From NCBI GenBank assembly GCA_024224995.1, contig JAAENB010000616.1, positions 1-29,809 of the forward strand: DNA of 29,809 nt, in the 5' to 3' direction. The notes beneath the pieces are model-generated. The model ran no database searches and had not been told where the DNA came from. It saw only the letters and a program-made list of their open reading frames with translations. Positions 16,922 through 24,062 of the stretch are shown in pieces; within the stretch, counting starts at the first letter, position 1; each line of letters opens with the position of its first letter. A program made the translations under genes and the position numbers. This DNA comes from a bacterium (GTDB taxonomy: Bacteria; Spirochaetota; UBA4802; UBA5550).

Positions 16922-17278
16922 ATGAAAATGATTATCAGCATTTCTATTTTAGCAATTATTGTATGCGCGTTGATATTAATAAAGAAGAGAATCTCTAAAA
17001 ATGATCCGGACAAAGAGATTGATAATAATTATACAAAGAGGATGATCGCACGATATAAATGATTCTGACAATTTATCGGTCTATATTAAGGATTTTAACT
17101 CAGACGGATTAAAAGACATTGTAATTATATCAAACTATATGACCGGAATAGGCCCGGGGAGGGGCGGAACCGTTTACGGTTATTGATGTCTATTTTGAAA
17201 AAAGGAAATGCTCTCGCTGAACAATACGGTAACCCTCAGCAAAATCATCCCGGTTTCAACGGACTTCCCCCTATTTGA
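16922..17278 (+). pseudogene. Decayed gene with an N-terminal membrane anchor and an FG-GAP/EF-hand-like fragment
   Basis: An ATG at 16922 opens a 46-residue frame with one membrane helix (IISISILAIIVCALILI) ending at a TGA at 17060. Removing one A in ATAAATGA joins it to the adjacent frame RYNDSDNLSVYIKDFNSDGL, then KDIVIISNYMTGIGPGRGGT, a DFNSDGLKDIV-type calcium-binding repeat. That frame ends at a TGA near 17187. A second shift leads to TVIDVYFEKRK, and a third to an ending near 17278. Multiple frameshifts in a short span mark a pseudogene. The original was probably a small exported or anchored protein; function unknown. Confidence 0.6.
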
Positions 17279-17342
17279 CTCCTGCCGAAAAACAGTACTA
17301 AAAACTAAGCGTAATGACCACAAAATATAGCAGTTCCTTCTA

Positions 17343-17371
17343 TTGCCGGGAGTCATATTTTTTTGTATTAT
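17343..17371 (+). promoter_or_regulatory. Promoter of the response regulator gene
   Basis: TTGCCG (17343-17348), a 17-bp spacer, then TATTAT (17366-17371). The transcript would begin about 13 nt before the ATG at 17391 and after the other in-frame start at 17343. Confidence 0.5.
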
Positions 17372-17390
17372 TTATACAGGGCGTGAGAAA

Positions 17391-17747
17391 ATGAAAATAT
17401 TAATTGTTGATAACGACAAATTGGCTGTAGTTCTTTTGCAGTCAATGCTCGAGATGCAAGGGAATACCTGTGATTCTGCCGGAAACAGCATAGAGGCACT
17501 GGACTTGTTCCAAAAAAATCGATACGACCTTGTTCTTATGGATATTTTACTGCCGGACTCCAACGGTATTGAAGCGATGAAGGCCATAAGGCGGCTCTGC
17601 CCGGGAATTCCTGTTGTTGCTATTACAACCTTTTTGCGGGAAGAATACCGGGAGATGTTATTGTGTGTTGGTTTTGATGGCTGTCTGTCAAAGCCATACC
17701 AGGCTGAAAACCTGGAAAAAATATTACATGAGGGGATGCTAATCTAA
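17391..17747 (+). CDS. Single-domain response regulator (CheY-like receiver)
   Basis: This 118-residue protein consists only of a receiver domain. The acidic pair is in IVDND (Asp7, Asp9), the phospho-acceptor is Asp51 in LVLMDILLPD, the switch Thr is in AITTF (79-80), and Lys101 is in CLSKPY. There is no DNA-binding or enzyme output, so it acts through a protein partner, as CheY or Spo0F do. The ATG at 17391 fits both the start of the domain and the promoter; the frame extends 16 codons upstream with an unlikely leader. No histidine kinase gene is adjacent. Confidence 0.88.
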   Translation: MKILIVDNDKLAVVLLQSMLEMQGNTCDSAGNSIEALDLFQKNRYDLVLMDILLPDSNGIEAMKAIRRLCPGIPVVAITTFLREEYREMLLCVGFDGCLSKPYQAENLEKILHEGMLI

Positions 17748-17753
17748 AAAGGT

Positions 17754-18629
17754 TCACCCGCAGACACGAAGATGAATAAACGCCAGACTCGGATACACCC
17801 ACAAACTGTCTTTGCTATCGCTAAAATATCTTTCAGTAATCTCATTACCTGAGATGTGCTCAACAATTTCAAAACCAGATTTGCGGATATCTTCCATAAA
17901 GGTCCGGGGAGTAAACGCGGCTTTGAGCGGTTCACCGCGGCGGGTAGTATACCGGTCAATAATTTCAATCGCCTCCCTGTGGGCGTTTTCGAAATATTCC
18001 CGGGAGATCATATAATCAAAAACAAATTCACTGCCGGGAGCGGCAATGGAAATGACAGTATTCAAAGTCTCAAATACGGCATCACTGCTCACATAGTAGG
18101 AAGCGCCAAGCCATGAGAAAAAAGAAGGAAGTTTTTTGGAAAAAGAAGACCTCGTTAGGCCGTGGGATATACTTTCCGATTCAAAGTCAACAGGAACAAA
18201 CTCAAGGTTTGGAGGCAGGCCGATATTTAATTTTTCAAGGCGGCCGCGTTTTAAATTCTGGGTAGCGGGATGGTCAACCTCAAAGATCTTAAGAGAAGAA
18301 GCAAGATCTTTCCTGCGCAGGGCAAAAGAGTCCAGGCCGGAGCTGAGCAGAATATATTGGCTCACCCCCTTGCGAACGGCTTTCTCCAGGAGGGCTTCGG
18401 TAAAGCAGGCCCGGCTAAGAATATTCGCGAAGGCCGGACGAATGGAGCGTAATAATTTATTGGTAATAAGCCAGGAAAGAAAACGATTCCCCGCAAGAAA
18501 ACGCCAGACCGGGCTGGTTAATTGAAACGCGAAAGGGTCTTCAAAAATAACAGGATTCCCATATCGAAGATGCCAGGCTCGGCACGCGGCGGCACCATCG
18601 GCAGTTTTACTTCCCTGATTTTTTTCCAT
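17754..18629 (-). CDS. Class I SAM-dependent methyltransferase, leucine carboxyl methyltransferase-type (TIGR00027-like)
   Basis: This 291-residue protein starts with the typical family N-terminus (SKTADGAAACRAWHLRY, then FEDPFAFQL). The methyltransferase fold carries SSGLDSFALRR for SAM binding and EVDHPATQ with the acidic residue that contacts SAM. Bacterial members of this family methylate small acids or are of unknown substrate, and are abundant in mycobacteria and Leptospira. The gene is convergent with the response regulator, with only 6 bases between their stops. GGGG lies 6 bases before the ATG. The leader contains a strong hairpin (18658-18691), so expression may be attenuated. Confidence 0.85.
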   Translation of the reverse strand: MEKNQGSKTADGAAACRAWHLRYGNPVIFEDPFAFQLTSPVWRFLAGNRFLSWLITNKLLRSIRPAFANILSRACFTEALLEKAVRKGVSQYILLSSGLDSFALRRKDLASSLKIFEVDHPATQNLKRGRLEKLNIGLPPNLEFVPVDFESESISHGLTRSSFSKKLPSFFSWLGASYYVSSDAVFETLNTVISIAAPGSEFVFDYMISREYFENAHREAIEIIDRYTTRRGEPLKAAFTPRTFMEDIRKSGFEIVEHISGNEITERYFSDSKDSLWVYPSLAFIHLRVCG

Positions 18630-18657
18630 AACTTACCCCGTACCCCTTACCTCAAAA

Positions 18658-18691
18658 GAAAGCCTCATCTTTTTTAGGAGATGAGGCTTTC
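18658..18691 (-). terminator. Leader hairpin with a short T run (attenuator-like)
   Basis: A perfect 13-bp stem GAAAGCCTCATCT/AGATGAGGCTTTC with an 8-base loop is followed on the minus strand by CTTTTG. It lies between the promoter at 18738-18767 and the methyltransferase ATG at 18629, so it could terminate most transcripts early. Confidence 0.55.
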
Positions 18692-18737
18692 CTGGACAAT
18701 TCTTGCGAAGAGTCCTTAATATTATAGTGAGAATTAA

Positions 18738-18767
18738 ATTAAACCGGTTTTTCCTTAGAATTGTCAA
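18738..18767 (-). promoter_or_regulatory. Promoter for the methyltransferase gene
   Basis: On the minus strand TTGACA (18767-18762), an 18-bp spacer, then TTTAAT (18743-18738), which gives a leader of about 100 nt. Confidence 0.55.
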
Positions 18768-18819
18768 GCAAATTTTTTTTAAAAAGCAATCAGGCAGTCT
18801 CCCTCTGTACGATTTTTTA

Positions 18820-18867
18820 TGTTGACTCCAAAGTGCTGTCTTTGAAAATGGTTCTAAGATGTCAACA
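18820..18867. promoter_or_regulatory. Inverted repeat TGTTGAC/GTCAACA upstream of a lipoprotein gene
   Basis: Seven-base arms at 18820-18826 and 18861-18867 flank the likely promoter region of the gene at 18903. It could be an operator; the half-sites are 34 bases apart, so this is weak. Confidence 0.25.
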
Positions 18868-18902
18868 CTGATATCCATATTAATTATTTAAGGAGTGAAA
18901 AA

Positions 18903-19661
18903 ATGAGAAATTTTCTATGTCTAAGTCTTATTGGTTTGTTAACAGTATCTGTTTTAGTATTGACCGGGTGTGAAGCCGGGCTTTCGCAAAACGACAGCTC
19001 AGGGGAGGACGCCGGTTTTAGCTTTTCCGATATCTATGCAAGCATGAACCAATTAAAACAAGAGGTTGCTGAGCAGAAAAAAACAATAGCTGAATTAAGC
19101 GAGCAGATAACTGGTAGCAGCAAAAACCTGGTCCCCGTAGGAACCATCATGCCCTTTGCCGGTCTTAAAAAGGATATACCCAATGGCTGGGTTGCCTGCG
19201 ATGGGCAGGAATTTACCGTTGATGGTGATATGAAAATACTGTTTGGTATTATCGGTTATGCCTGGGGCGGTAATGGATCAACAACATTTAGAGTACCGGA
19301 TTTGCGGGGGATGTTTCTCCGCGGCATGGACGATGCTGCGGTAAAAGATCCGGACGCGGCTTCACGGACATCGTACAGCGGCAGCGTGGTGGGGGATATT
19401 GTGGGGTCATATCAGTCCTGTTCTACTATGATGCCCAGGACTCCTTTTTCTACGAATTCGGACTCCGGAAATCACAGGCATCAACTCCCAACATTTAATG
19501 GTTTGTCCGGTTCCCACGAAATCGGGAATGGATATCATGGAATGGATTTTTTACCTGCTGAATATTCAGATTACGCGGGTATTCACTCTCATACAATTGG
19601 CGGCGGCGATAATGAAACGCGGCCGGTTAATGCTTCTGTGTACTGGATAATTAAATCGTAA
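18903..19661 (+). CDS. Lipoprotein with a coiled coil and a phage tail-collar domain
   Basis: This 252-residue lipoprotein has a signal peptide ending in the lipobox LVLTGC (Cys23). A heptad coiled coil follows (about 45-72, INQLKQEVAEQKKTIAELSEQ-like), which would form a trimer, then a tail-collar domain (PF07484-like): VPVGTIMPFAG, PNGWVACDGQE, WGGNGSTTFRVPDLRGMFLRG. The C-terminus has a His cluster (NHRHQLP, HSHTIGGG, NETRPVNASVYWIIK), as in phage tail-fibre tips. The fold fits a trimeric fibre-like tip anchored in the membrane. No other phage gene is near, so this looks like domestication by a host surface lipoprotein; adhesion is an inference. AAGGAG precedes the ATG. Confidence 0.88.
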   Translation: MRNFLCLSLIGLLTVSVLVLTGCEAGLSQNDSSGEDAGFSFSDIYASMNQLKQEVAEQKKTIAELSEQITGSSKNLVPVGTIMPFAGLKKDIPNGWVACDGQEFTVDGDMKILFGIIGYAWGGNGSTTFRVPDLRGMFLRGMDDAAVKDPDAASRTSYSGSVVGDIVGSYQSCSTMMPRTPFSTNSDSGNHRHQLPTFNGLSGSHEIGNGYHGMDFLPAEYSDYAGIHSHTIGGGDNETRPVNASVYWIIKS

Positions 19662-19710
19662 CTTCCGGCAGTCCGCAGGGCTTCCGGCCCTTGTTGTGAA
19701 GAAAGAGACT

Positions 19711-19732
19711 GGCTGCCGGAGCTTCGGCAGCC
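19711..19732. terminator. Hairpin between convergent genes, likely shared terminator
   Basis: GGCTGCCG and CGGCAGCC pair over 8 bp around GAGCTT. It lies 50 bases past one gene's stop and 38 bases past the other's. There is no strong T run; on the minus strand TCTCTTTCTTC follows. Confidence 0.45.
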
Positions 19733-19769
19733 GGCGCCAGTCCTTTAACCCCGGTTACCGGAACACCAA

Positions 19770-21182
19770 CTATCTCAAAATAGTTTGTTTCACCGGATCA
19801 CCGGCAACCCTTCTCTCAGCCGCGCTTCCCGATAGGAGGCCGAGATCGCTTTTTACATGGTTACAGGGGATATCATTGCAAATAATGTCCATTTTATTCT
19901 GCAATGCTGAACGTTCAAATTTCAGTTCACTTCTATAACCATAATTAACGCCAAGATATACAAAAGGATGGTTCCTGTTTTCCCGAAATCTTTTAGCAAT
20001 GGATTTTACCGTATAAAATTCTTTTTTAACTCGTAAGTACCCTTCGGCAAGCTGCATGGGAGTCATGTGTTTTGGTTGAAAAACCACGGTATCGTGATTA
20101 TAGTATTCCCATTTTTTCGTAAGCAATCTGCCTTCCCGGTCTAAGTCTTCAAATATTTTTGTACCGGGGTATGGAGTGAGGATATTAAATGAAGTGGAGC
20201 TTATTTTATTTCTTAATACAAATTCCAGGGTATCATCAAATACATTTAATTTATCGTCATCCATTCCAAATATCATGGAAGCATGAAAGATCATACCAAT
20301 ATCTTTTACTCTTTTAATCGACTCTTCGATTTTTGAAATATCGCTATAATTTTTTCTCATATTCTTTAACTGGCTTTCGGATACACTTTCCAGGCCAAAG
20401 AAAAATCCCATACACCCGCTTTTTTTCGCTAATTTCATTAGTTCTTCATCTTTCACAAAAGAAATGGATGCCTGGGAAACCCATTTGATATTTAAAGGAG
20501 TAATGGCTTTAAATAATTCTTTCGCGTATTGGGGTCTGCCAAGAATGTTGTCGTCACAAAAGACCATTACCTTAGCCTTTGAAGCGGCAATGTCTCTAAC
20601 CACTCTTTCTACGGGAACATGACGGAGTTTTTTCCCGAAAAATTTTGGTACGCAGCAAAAGTCACAGTTATAGGGACAGCCTCTTGTTGTTGATATTGAT
20701 TTTAAGTTATAAAGACTTCTGCTTTTTTTATTAAAATCTCTTCTTGGAATGGGATAGTTGGAAATATCCGGTTGATAACTGAGATATTTTCTCTTTAATC
20801 TGCCTTGCAGGTAGTCTTCAAGAAGAAGTTCCCACGCGCCTTCGGCTTCTCCAATAACAACGGAATCGGCATGCAAAAGGGCTTCATCGGGAAGAATTGT
20901 GGGGTGTACTCCACCCATAACAACTATTTTGCCTCTTTTCTTGAATTCAGCCGCGATTTGATACGACCGGGGAGCGGTTGCTGTCATGGAACTGATACCG
21001 ATGAGGTCATGATCAGTGTCAAAGTTGATATCTTCAACTTCTTCTTCGATTATATCAACAGTAAAATGATCGGGAGTAAAACCGGCTATTGTACTTAAAG
21101 CTATTTCAGGAATTCTTAAACTGCTGGGGTATCGTTTGTTTACATCCATACAGGGCGCGATTAGTAAAATTTTATTGTTCAT
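19770..21182 (-). CDS. B12-binding-domain radical SAM protein
   Basis: This 470-residue protein has an N-terminal cobalamin-binding-type domain (about 1-130; GISSMTATAP, GGVHPTILPDE, HADSVVIGEAEG), then a radical SAM core with CPYNCDFC (Cys169, 173, 176). The closing region contains LTPYPGTKIFEDL, as in the broad B12-radical SAM superfamily. The canonical DxHxxG of adenosylcobalamin binders is absent, as is usual here. Such proteins methylate or otherwise modify lipids, peptides or natural products; the substrate cannot be told. The last 20 residues are basic and low in motifs. AGGAGA precedes the ATG. It is a single gene behind two consensus promoters (21235-21263 and 21347-21375). Confidence 0.9.
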   Translation of the reverse strand: MNNKILLIAPCMDVNKRYPSSLRIPEIALSTIAGFTPDHFTVDIIEEEVEDINFDTDHDLIGISSMTATAPRSYQIAAEFKKRGKIVVMGGVHPTILPDEALLHADSVVIGEAEGAWELLLEDYLQGRLKRKYLSYQPDISNYPIPRRDFNKKSRSLYNLKSISTTRGCPYNCDFCCVPKFFGKKLRHVPVERVVRDIAASKAKVMVFCDDNILGRPQYAKELFKAITPLNIKWVSQASISFVKDEELMKLAKKSGCMGFFFGLESVSESQLKNMRKNYSDISKIEESIKRVKDIGMIFHASMIFGMDDDKLNVFDDTLEFVLRNKISSTSFNILTPYPGTKIFEDLDREGRLLTKKWEYYNHDTVVFQPKHMTPMQLAEGYLRVKKEFYTVKSIAKRFRENRNHPFVYLGVNYGYRSELKFERSALQNKMDIICNDIPCNHVKSDLGLLSGSAAERRVAGDPVKQTILR

Positions 21183-21234
21183 ATTTTATTCTTTCTCCTG
21201 TGAATTCCCGGTTACCGGATTTTGATTGTACCGG

Positions 21235-21263
21235 ATTATAGTGCATTGAATACTTCTTGTCAA
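21235..21263 (-). promoter_or_regulatory. Perfect consensus sigma70-type promoter (proximal) of the B12-radical SAM gene
   Basis: On the minus strand TTGACA (21263-21258), a 17-bp spacer, then TATAAT (21240-21235). Confidence 0.8.
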
Positions 21264-21346
21264 TACATAAAATTATAAATAGTGACTCGCTCCCTATTTT
21301 CCTGCGTATTGATTTTCTGAGGATATTGGCATGAAATAGAATCCTG

Positions 21347-21375
21347 ATTATAGCCGGTTGGTTCCTTCCTGTCAA
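21347..21375 (-). promoter_or_regulatory. Perfect consensus sigma70-type promoter (distal) of the B12-radical SAM gene
   Basis: On the minus strand TTGACA (21375-21370), a 17-bp spacer, then TATAAT (21352-21347), 112 bp upstream of the other consensus promoter. The AT-rich DNA upstream of both is similar (CACTATT near each). Confidence 0.75.
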
Positions 21376-21399
21376 TAAGTTAAAAATATTAATAGTGGA

Positions 21400-21417
21400 G
21401 CGGCGCTTTCGCGCCGC
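21400..21417 (-). terminator. GC-rich hairpin downstream of the lipoprotein gene
   Basis: GCGGCGC-TTTC-GCGCCGC, a perfect 7-bp stem with a 4-base loop, lies 23 bases past the stop of the 21440-22477 gene. There is no T run, so a weak or bidirectional terminator is possible. Confidence 0.4.
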
Positions 21418-21439
21418 GAATGAGGCTGGCTTTGGTGAT

Positions 21440-22477
21440 TTATTTTACCGAAATAACAACGGTATCGACAATATCTAACGCCGTTGTGTGAAACCCGGCA
21501 TCATGAAGCTCGCCGTCGCCGCCGGAGTGGTGGCCCGCTCCCAGGAGTTCCATGAGGTAAAGTTTTTCAGTACTGTTTATATCGATCTCGGCACCATATA
21601 CCAGTGAGGGCTGTGAGCCGTCATAATAGGTATCGCCGGAGAAAGCGGCGTCATAATAAGCATTATCGTCAAATGAGCGGTTTATTTCCATTACAATCCG
21701 GACCCTGTTTGTTTGACCGCTTTTTCTTTTGGTTTTTAAGAGAAAATCGACATAGGGGGTAGCCCCGGTTACGGCATCAAGATCGGCAGGGACAGGGCCC
21801 CCGTCTGCCGAGGGAAGTGCGAGGTAGAGTCCCGCTGTGTTATGCGCGGGGTCATCTTTATAGGGATCTTCCCCGCAGGATTTATGGGTCCAATAGGGAA
21901 GGGCCTGGGGCCGTGCGACCCAGGTGTTGGTAAAGCGCATAACGTTTGTTGCCGGAGTGTTCCCAACGTAAAGGTTTTGTATGAAGGTTCCTTCCATGTC
22001 CTCTATCCATATAACGTATAAGGGCTTGCCGCCAATATCCATTTCCACGCCTTTGTGAAAATATATTTCAAGAGCGGTTCCGCTTTCACTAATGTTTGTT
22101 TCCAGGGTCTCCACGGGAAGAACCTGGTCTATCATAAAATGAACAACTGCTGTTGCTGTTTTATCGTTTTCTGTTTTGGTTGTTGTTACCGTTAGCGCGT
22201 ACATCCCATCTTCCGTAAGTTCATCTTTTTCTTGATAGGCAGACACAACCGCTGAATTTTTAGTTAATACAGCTTTATTTACCGTTCCTTCCGCTGTTCC
22301 CCATTCCGGAGTTACGGCAGTGTTGTATATGGTGCTGTTAACAACGCCGGTAATTACAACTGCCTCAGGCGGGTCTGTTTCGGGTGCGGGAGTTTCACAT
22401 CCTGCCTGGAAAACGGTAATAAAGAGCAGTCCTGCCGCTAAGATGGGCCATCTTTTGGTTTTGTTTATTTTTTTCAT
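21440..22477 (-). CDS. Lipoprotein with an Ig-like N-terminal domain and a DUF2271-like part
   Basis: This lipoprotein of about 345 residues starts at the ATG at 22477, with GGGGGA 5 bases before it; an in-frame TTG lies four codons upstream. The signal peptide is LLFITVFQAGC (lipobox QAGC). A beta-sandwich of about 80 residues follows (VVITGVVNSTIYNTAV, then ITEDG/YALTVT-like strands, ending in FMID). The second half carries segments such as YVIWIEDMEGTFIQNLYV, WTHKSCGEDPYKD and DAVTGATP, which resemble DUF2271 proteins. It ends in repeated short beta strands and a His-Asp-Gly cluster (GAGHHSGGDGELHDAGFH). Ligand unknown; it is presumably on the outer surface or in the periplasm. Confidence 0.75.
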   Translation of the reverse strand: MKKINKTKRWPILAAGLLFITVFQAGCETPAPETDPPEAVVITGVVNSTIYNTAVTPEWGTAEGTVNKAVLTKNSAVVSAYQEKDELTEDGMYALTVTTTKTENDKTATAVVHFMIDQVLPVETLETNISESGTALEIYFHKGVEMDIGGKPLYVIWIEDMEGTFIQNLYVGNTPATNVMRFTNTWVARPQALPYWTHKSCGEDPYKDDPAHNTAGLYLALPSADGGPVPADLDAVTGATPYVDFLLKTKRKSGQTNRVRIVMEINRSFDDNAYYDAAFSGDTYYDGSQPSLVYGAEIDINSTEKLYLMELLGAGHHSGGDGELHDAGFHTTALDIVDTVVISVK

Positions 22478-22510
22478 ATTATCCCCCAATATTAAATGAA
22501 AAATCTTAAC

Positions 22511-22538
22511 AGGATATTTATTTGAGCTGATTTGTCAA
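22511..22538 (-). promoter_or_regulatory. Probable promoter of the lipoprotein gene
   Basis: On the minus strand TTGACA (22538-22533), a 16-bp spacer, then TATCCT (22516-22511). The short leader fits the ATG at 22477. Confidence 0.45.
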
Positions 22539-22570
22539 GCAGAAAAAATTGATTTATGAAAAAATGTATG

Positions 22571-22596
22571 CTTTTAAGGGCAATTGCTCTTAAAAG
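22571..22596. repeat. Core-less palindrome beside family B copy 3
   Basis: CTTTTAAGGGCAA and TTGCTCTTAAAAG are 13-bp arms with no spacer and one mismatch that is G-U compatible on the plus strand. It has no family A core and sits six bases before family B copy 3. Confidence 0.6.
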
Positions 22597-22602
22597 GAGC
22601 TG

Positions 22603-22708
22603 AATTTGGGCGCAACCCTGCGGGTCGGGCTTCTCCGGGCTCCGCGTTCGCTTCGGTCCTTCGGACTAAACCCTGCGCATCCCTTGTGCGGAGAGCTGCT
22701 CTCAAGAG
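22603..22708 (-). repeat. Family B structured repeat, copy 3
   Basis: Read on the minus strand it begins with GAGAG-CAG-CTCTC, then GGGATGCGCAGGGTTTAGTC, a short stem GTCC-GAA-GGAC, GGAGCCCGGAGAAGCCCG, and ACCC-GCA-GGGT before GCGCCC. It matches copies at 94-210 and 11685-11780 with compensatory differences. The gap from 22709 to 23052 holds two family D palindromes and no gene I can support. Confidence 0.65.
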
Positions 22709-22757
22709 ACTCTTTTTAAATAGGGCCTGTTCCGGGGATCTTACCCGGGGCGGTTTC

Positions 22758-22783
22758 AGAGACGTTGCAGTGCAACGCCTCTA
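22758..22783. repeat. Family D palindrome, copy 1
   Basis: GACGTTGCAGTGCAACGCCT lies between AGA and CTAC, a near-palindrome with 8-base arms. Related units lie at 22896-22923 and 25117-25145. Confidence 0.6.
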
Positions 22784-22895
22784 CGGGCCTTTTCCCGAAG
22801 ATATTGCCCGAAGCATCTTCGCAAAACGTCCCCCCTCTCGCAGGGTCGCGCCCCTTCCCGGAATCTCCATAGCCCTGGCCGGAAATCAGCCAGTA

Positions 22896-22923
22896 AAGGC
22901 GCTGCACTGCAGCGTCTCTCAGA
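22896..22923. repeat. Family D palindrome, copy 2
   Basis: GGCGCTGCACTGCAGCGTCT resembles copy 1 in inverse orientation. CTTCGCAAAAC also recurs on each side (22818 and 22947). Confidence 0.55.
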
Positions 22924-23052
22924 ACCCAACCCTTGGCCGGAGCACCTTCGCAAAACAGACCCCGGTATCACCACAGTTTCTGACCTATTTTTCCCTGCCG
23001 CTCCGGTAAAGGTGGTTTAATACGATTTTCTTCTATACTAACGGTTTAAAAT

Positions 23053-23991
23053 ATGAATAAAACAAAAATCATTTCCGGCCTTATGGGCCTGTGTGTGGGA
23101 GACGCCCTGGGCGTGCCGGTAGAATTTTTAACAAGGGAAACCATCGCGCGGAACCCGGTACTGGATATGATGGGCTATGGAACCTATGACCAGCCGCCCG
23201 GAACCTGGTCCGACGATAGTTCATTGGCATTCTGCCTGGCAGAGAGTTTATGCAATGGCTATGATATACATGACGCGGGAAAGAAATTTTGCCAGTGGCG
23301 TTATGAAGGCTATTGGACTCCCCACGGAAGGGTTTTTGATATCGGAAGTACTACAAGAAAGGCCATATCTAATTTGCATTACGGAGAAAGTCCATATGAA
23401 TCGGGAGTAAGTCATAAACACAGCAATGGCAACGGATCGTTAATGCGCATACTTCCTCTGGTATTCTACCTGGAAAATACGGATGACCGGGAAACACAAT
23501 TCCGGATAATAAAAGAGGTGTCGGCAATAACACACGCCCACCCGGTATCAATTATCTGCTGCGGGTTTTATGTGTTTATGGGAATCAATTTATTAAAGGG
23601 TATGAGCCTGGAATAAGCGTACGGAGAAACAGTAAAAACTGTTTTTAATTATTATCCCGGAATGTATCATAAAGATATCCTGGTGTTATTCGTGAGGCTC
23701 ATAAAAAATATATCAACCTTACCGGTAAACAACATAAAGTCCGACGGCAACGTGCTTCACACCCTTGAAGCATCTCTCTGGTGCTTGCTGAATTACAATA
23801 CCTACGCGGAAACTGTTTTGGCAGCGGTAAACCTGGGAGAGGATACGGATACAACCGCTGCTGTTGCGGGCGGACTTGCGGGAATATATTACGGGATTGA
23901 TGCCATACCGGCAGAATGGATAGAGAGGATAGTTCGAAAGGATGATATTATAAACCTTGGGGAGCGGTTGAGTTTCTCCCTGGAAGGGTGA
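23053..23991 (+). pseudogene. ADP-ribosylglycohydrolase-family gene interrupted by one in-frame stop
   Basis: The full reading frame of about 312 codons matches an ADP-ribosylglycohydrolase: GDALGVPVEF, the Mg ligands in WSDDSSLAFCLAES, NGNGSLMRILPL, ITHAHP, and C-terminal NLGEDTDTTAAVAGGLAGIYYG. All expected metal-binding Asp residues are present. A single TAA at 23614-23616, codon 188, breaks it (GMSLE stop AYGETV); the frame is the same on both sides, so one base change would restore it. Family members remove ADP-ribose from proteins or from dinitrogenase reductase. This suggests a recent nonsense mutation, with readthrough or sequencing error as alternatives. There is no clear ribosome site before the ATG. 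Confidence 0.85.
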
Positions 23992-24062
23992 ATTTTAATG
24001 CTTGACACTAATATCTCGCCAAATGAGTATTGCTGTTAAATATACAGAAAGGAGAAATTTAA

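Noticed and set aside
16831..17013. Minus-strand open frame of 60 codons
   Set aside because: It is antisense to the decayed gene at 16922 and starts near the RND terminator; no evidence of expression or family.
21172..21375. Open frame of 67 codons on the minus strand between two promoters
   Set aside because: It overlaps the consensus promoters and the next gene's start and has no ribosome site.
22584..23009. Open frame of 141 codons on the plus strand
   Set aside because: It runs through family B and D repeats and has no recognisable domain or ribosome site.
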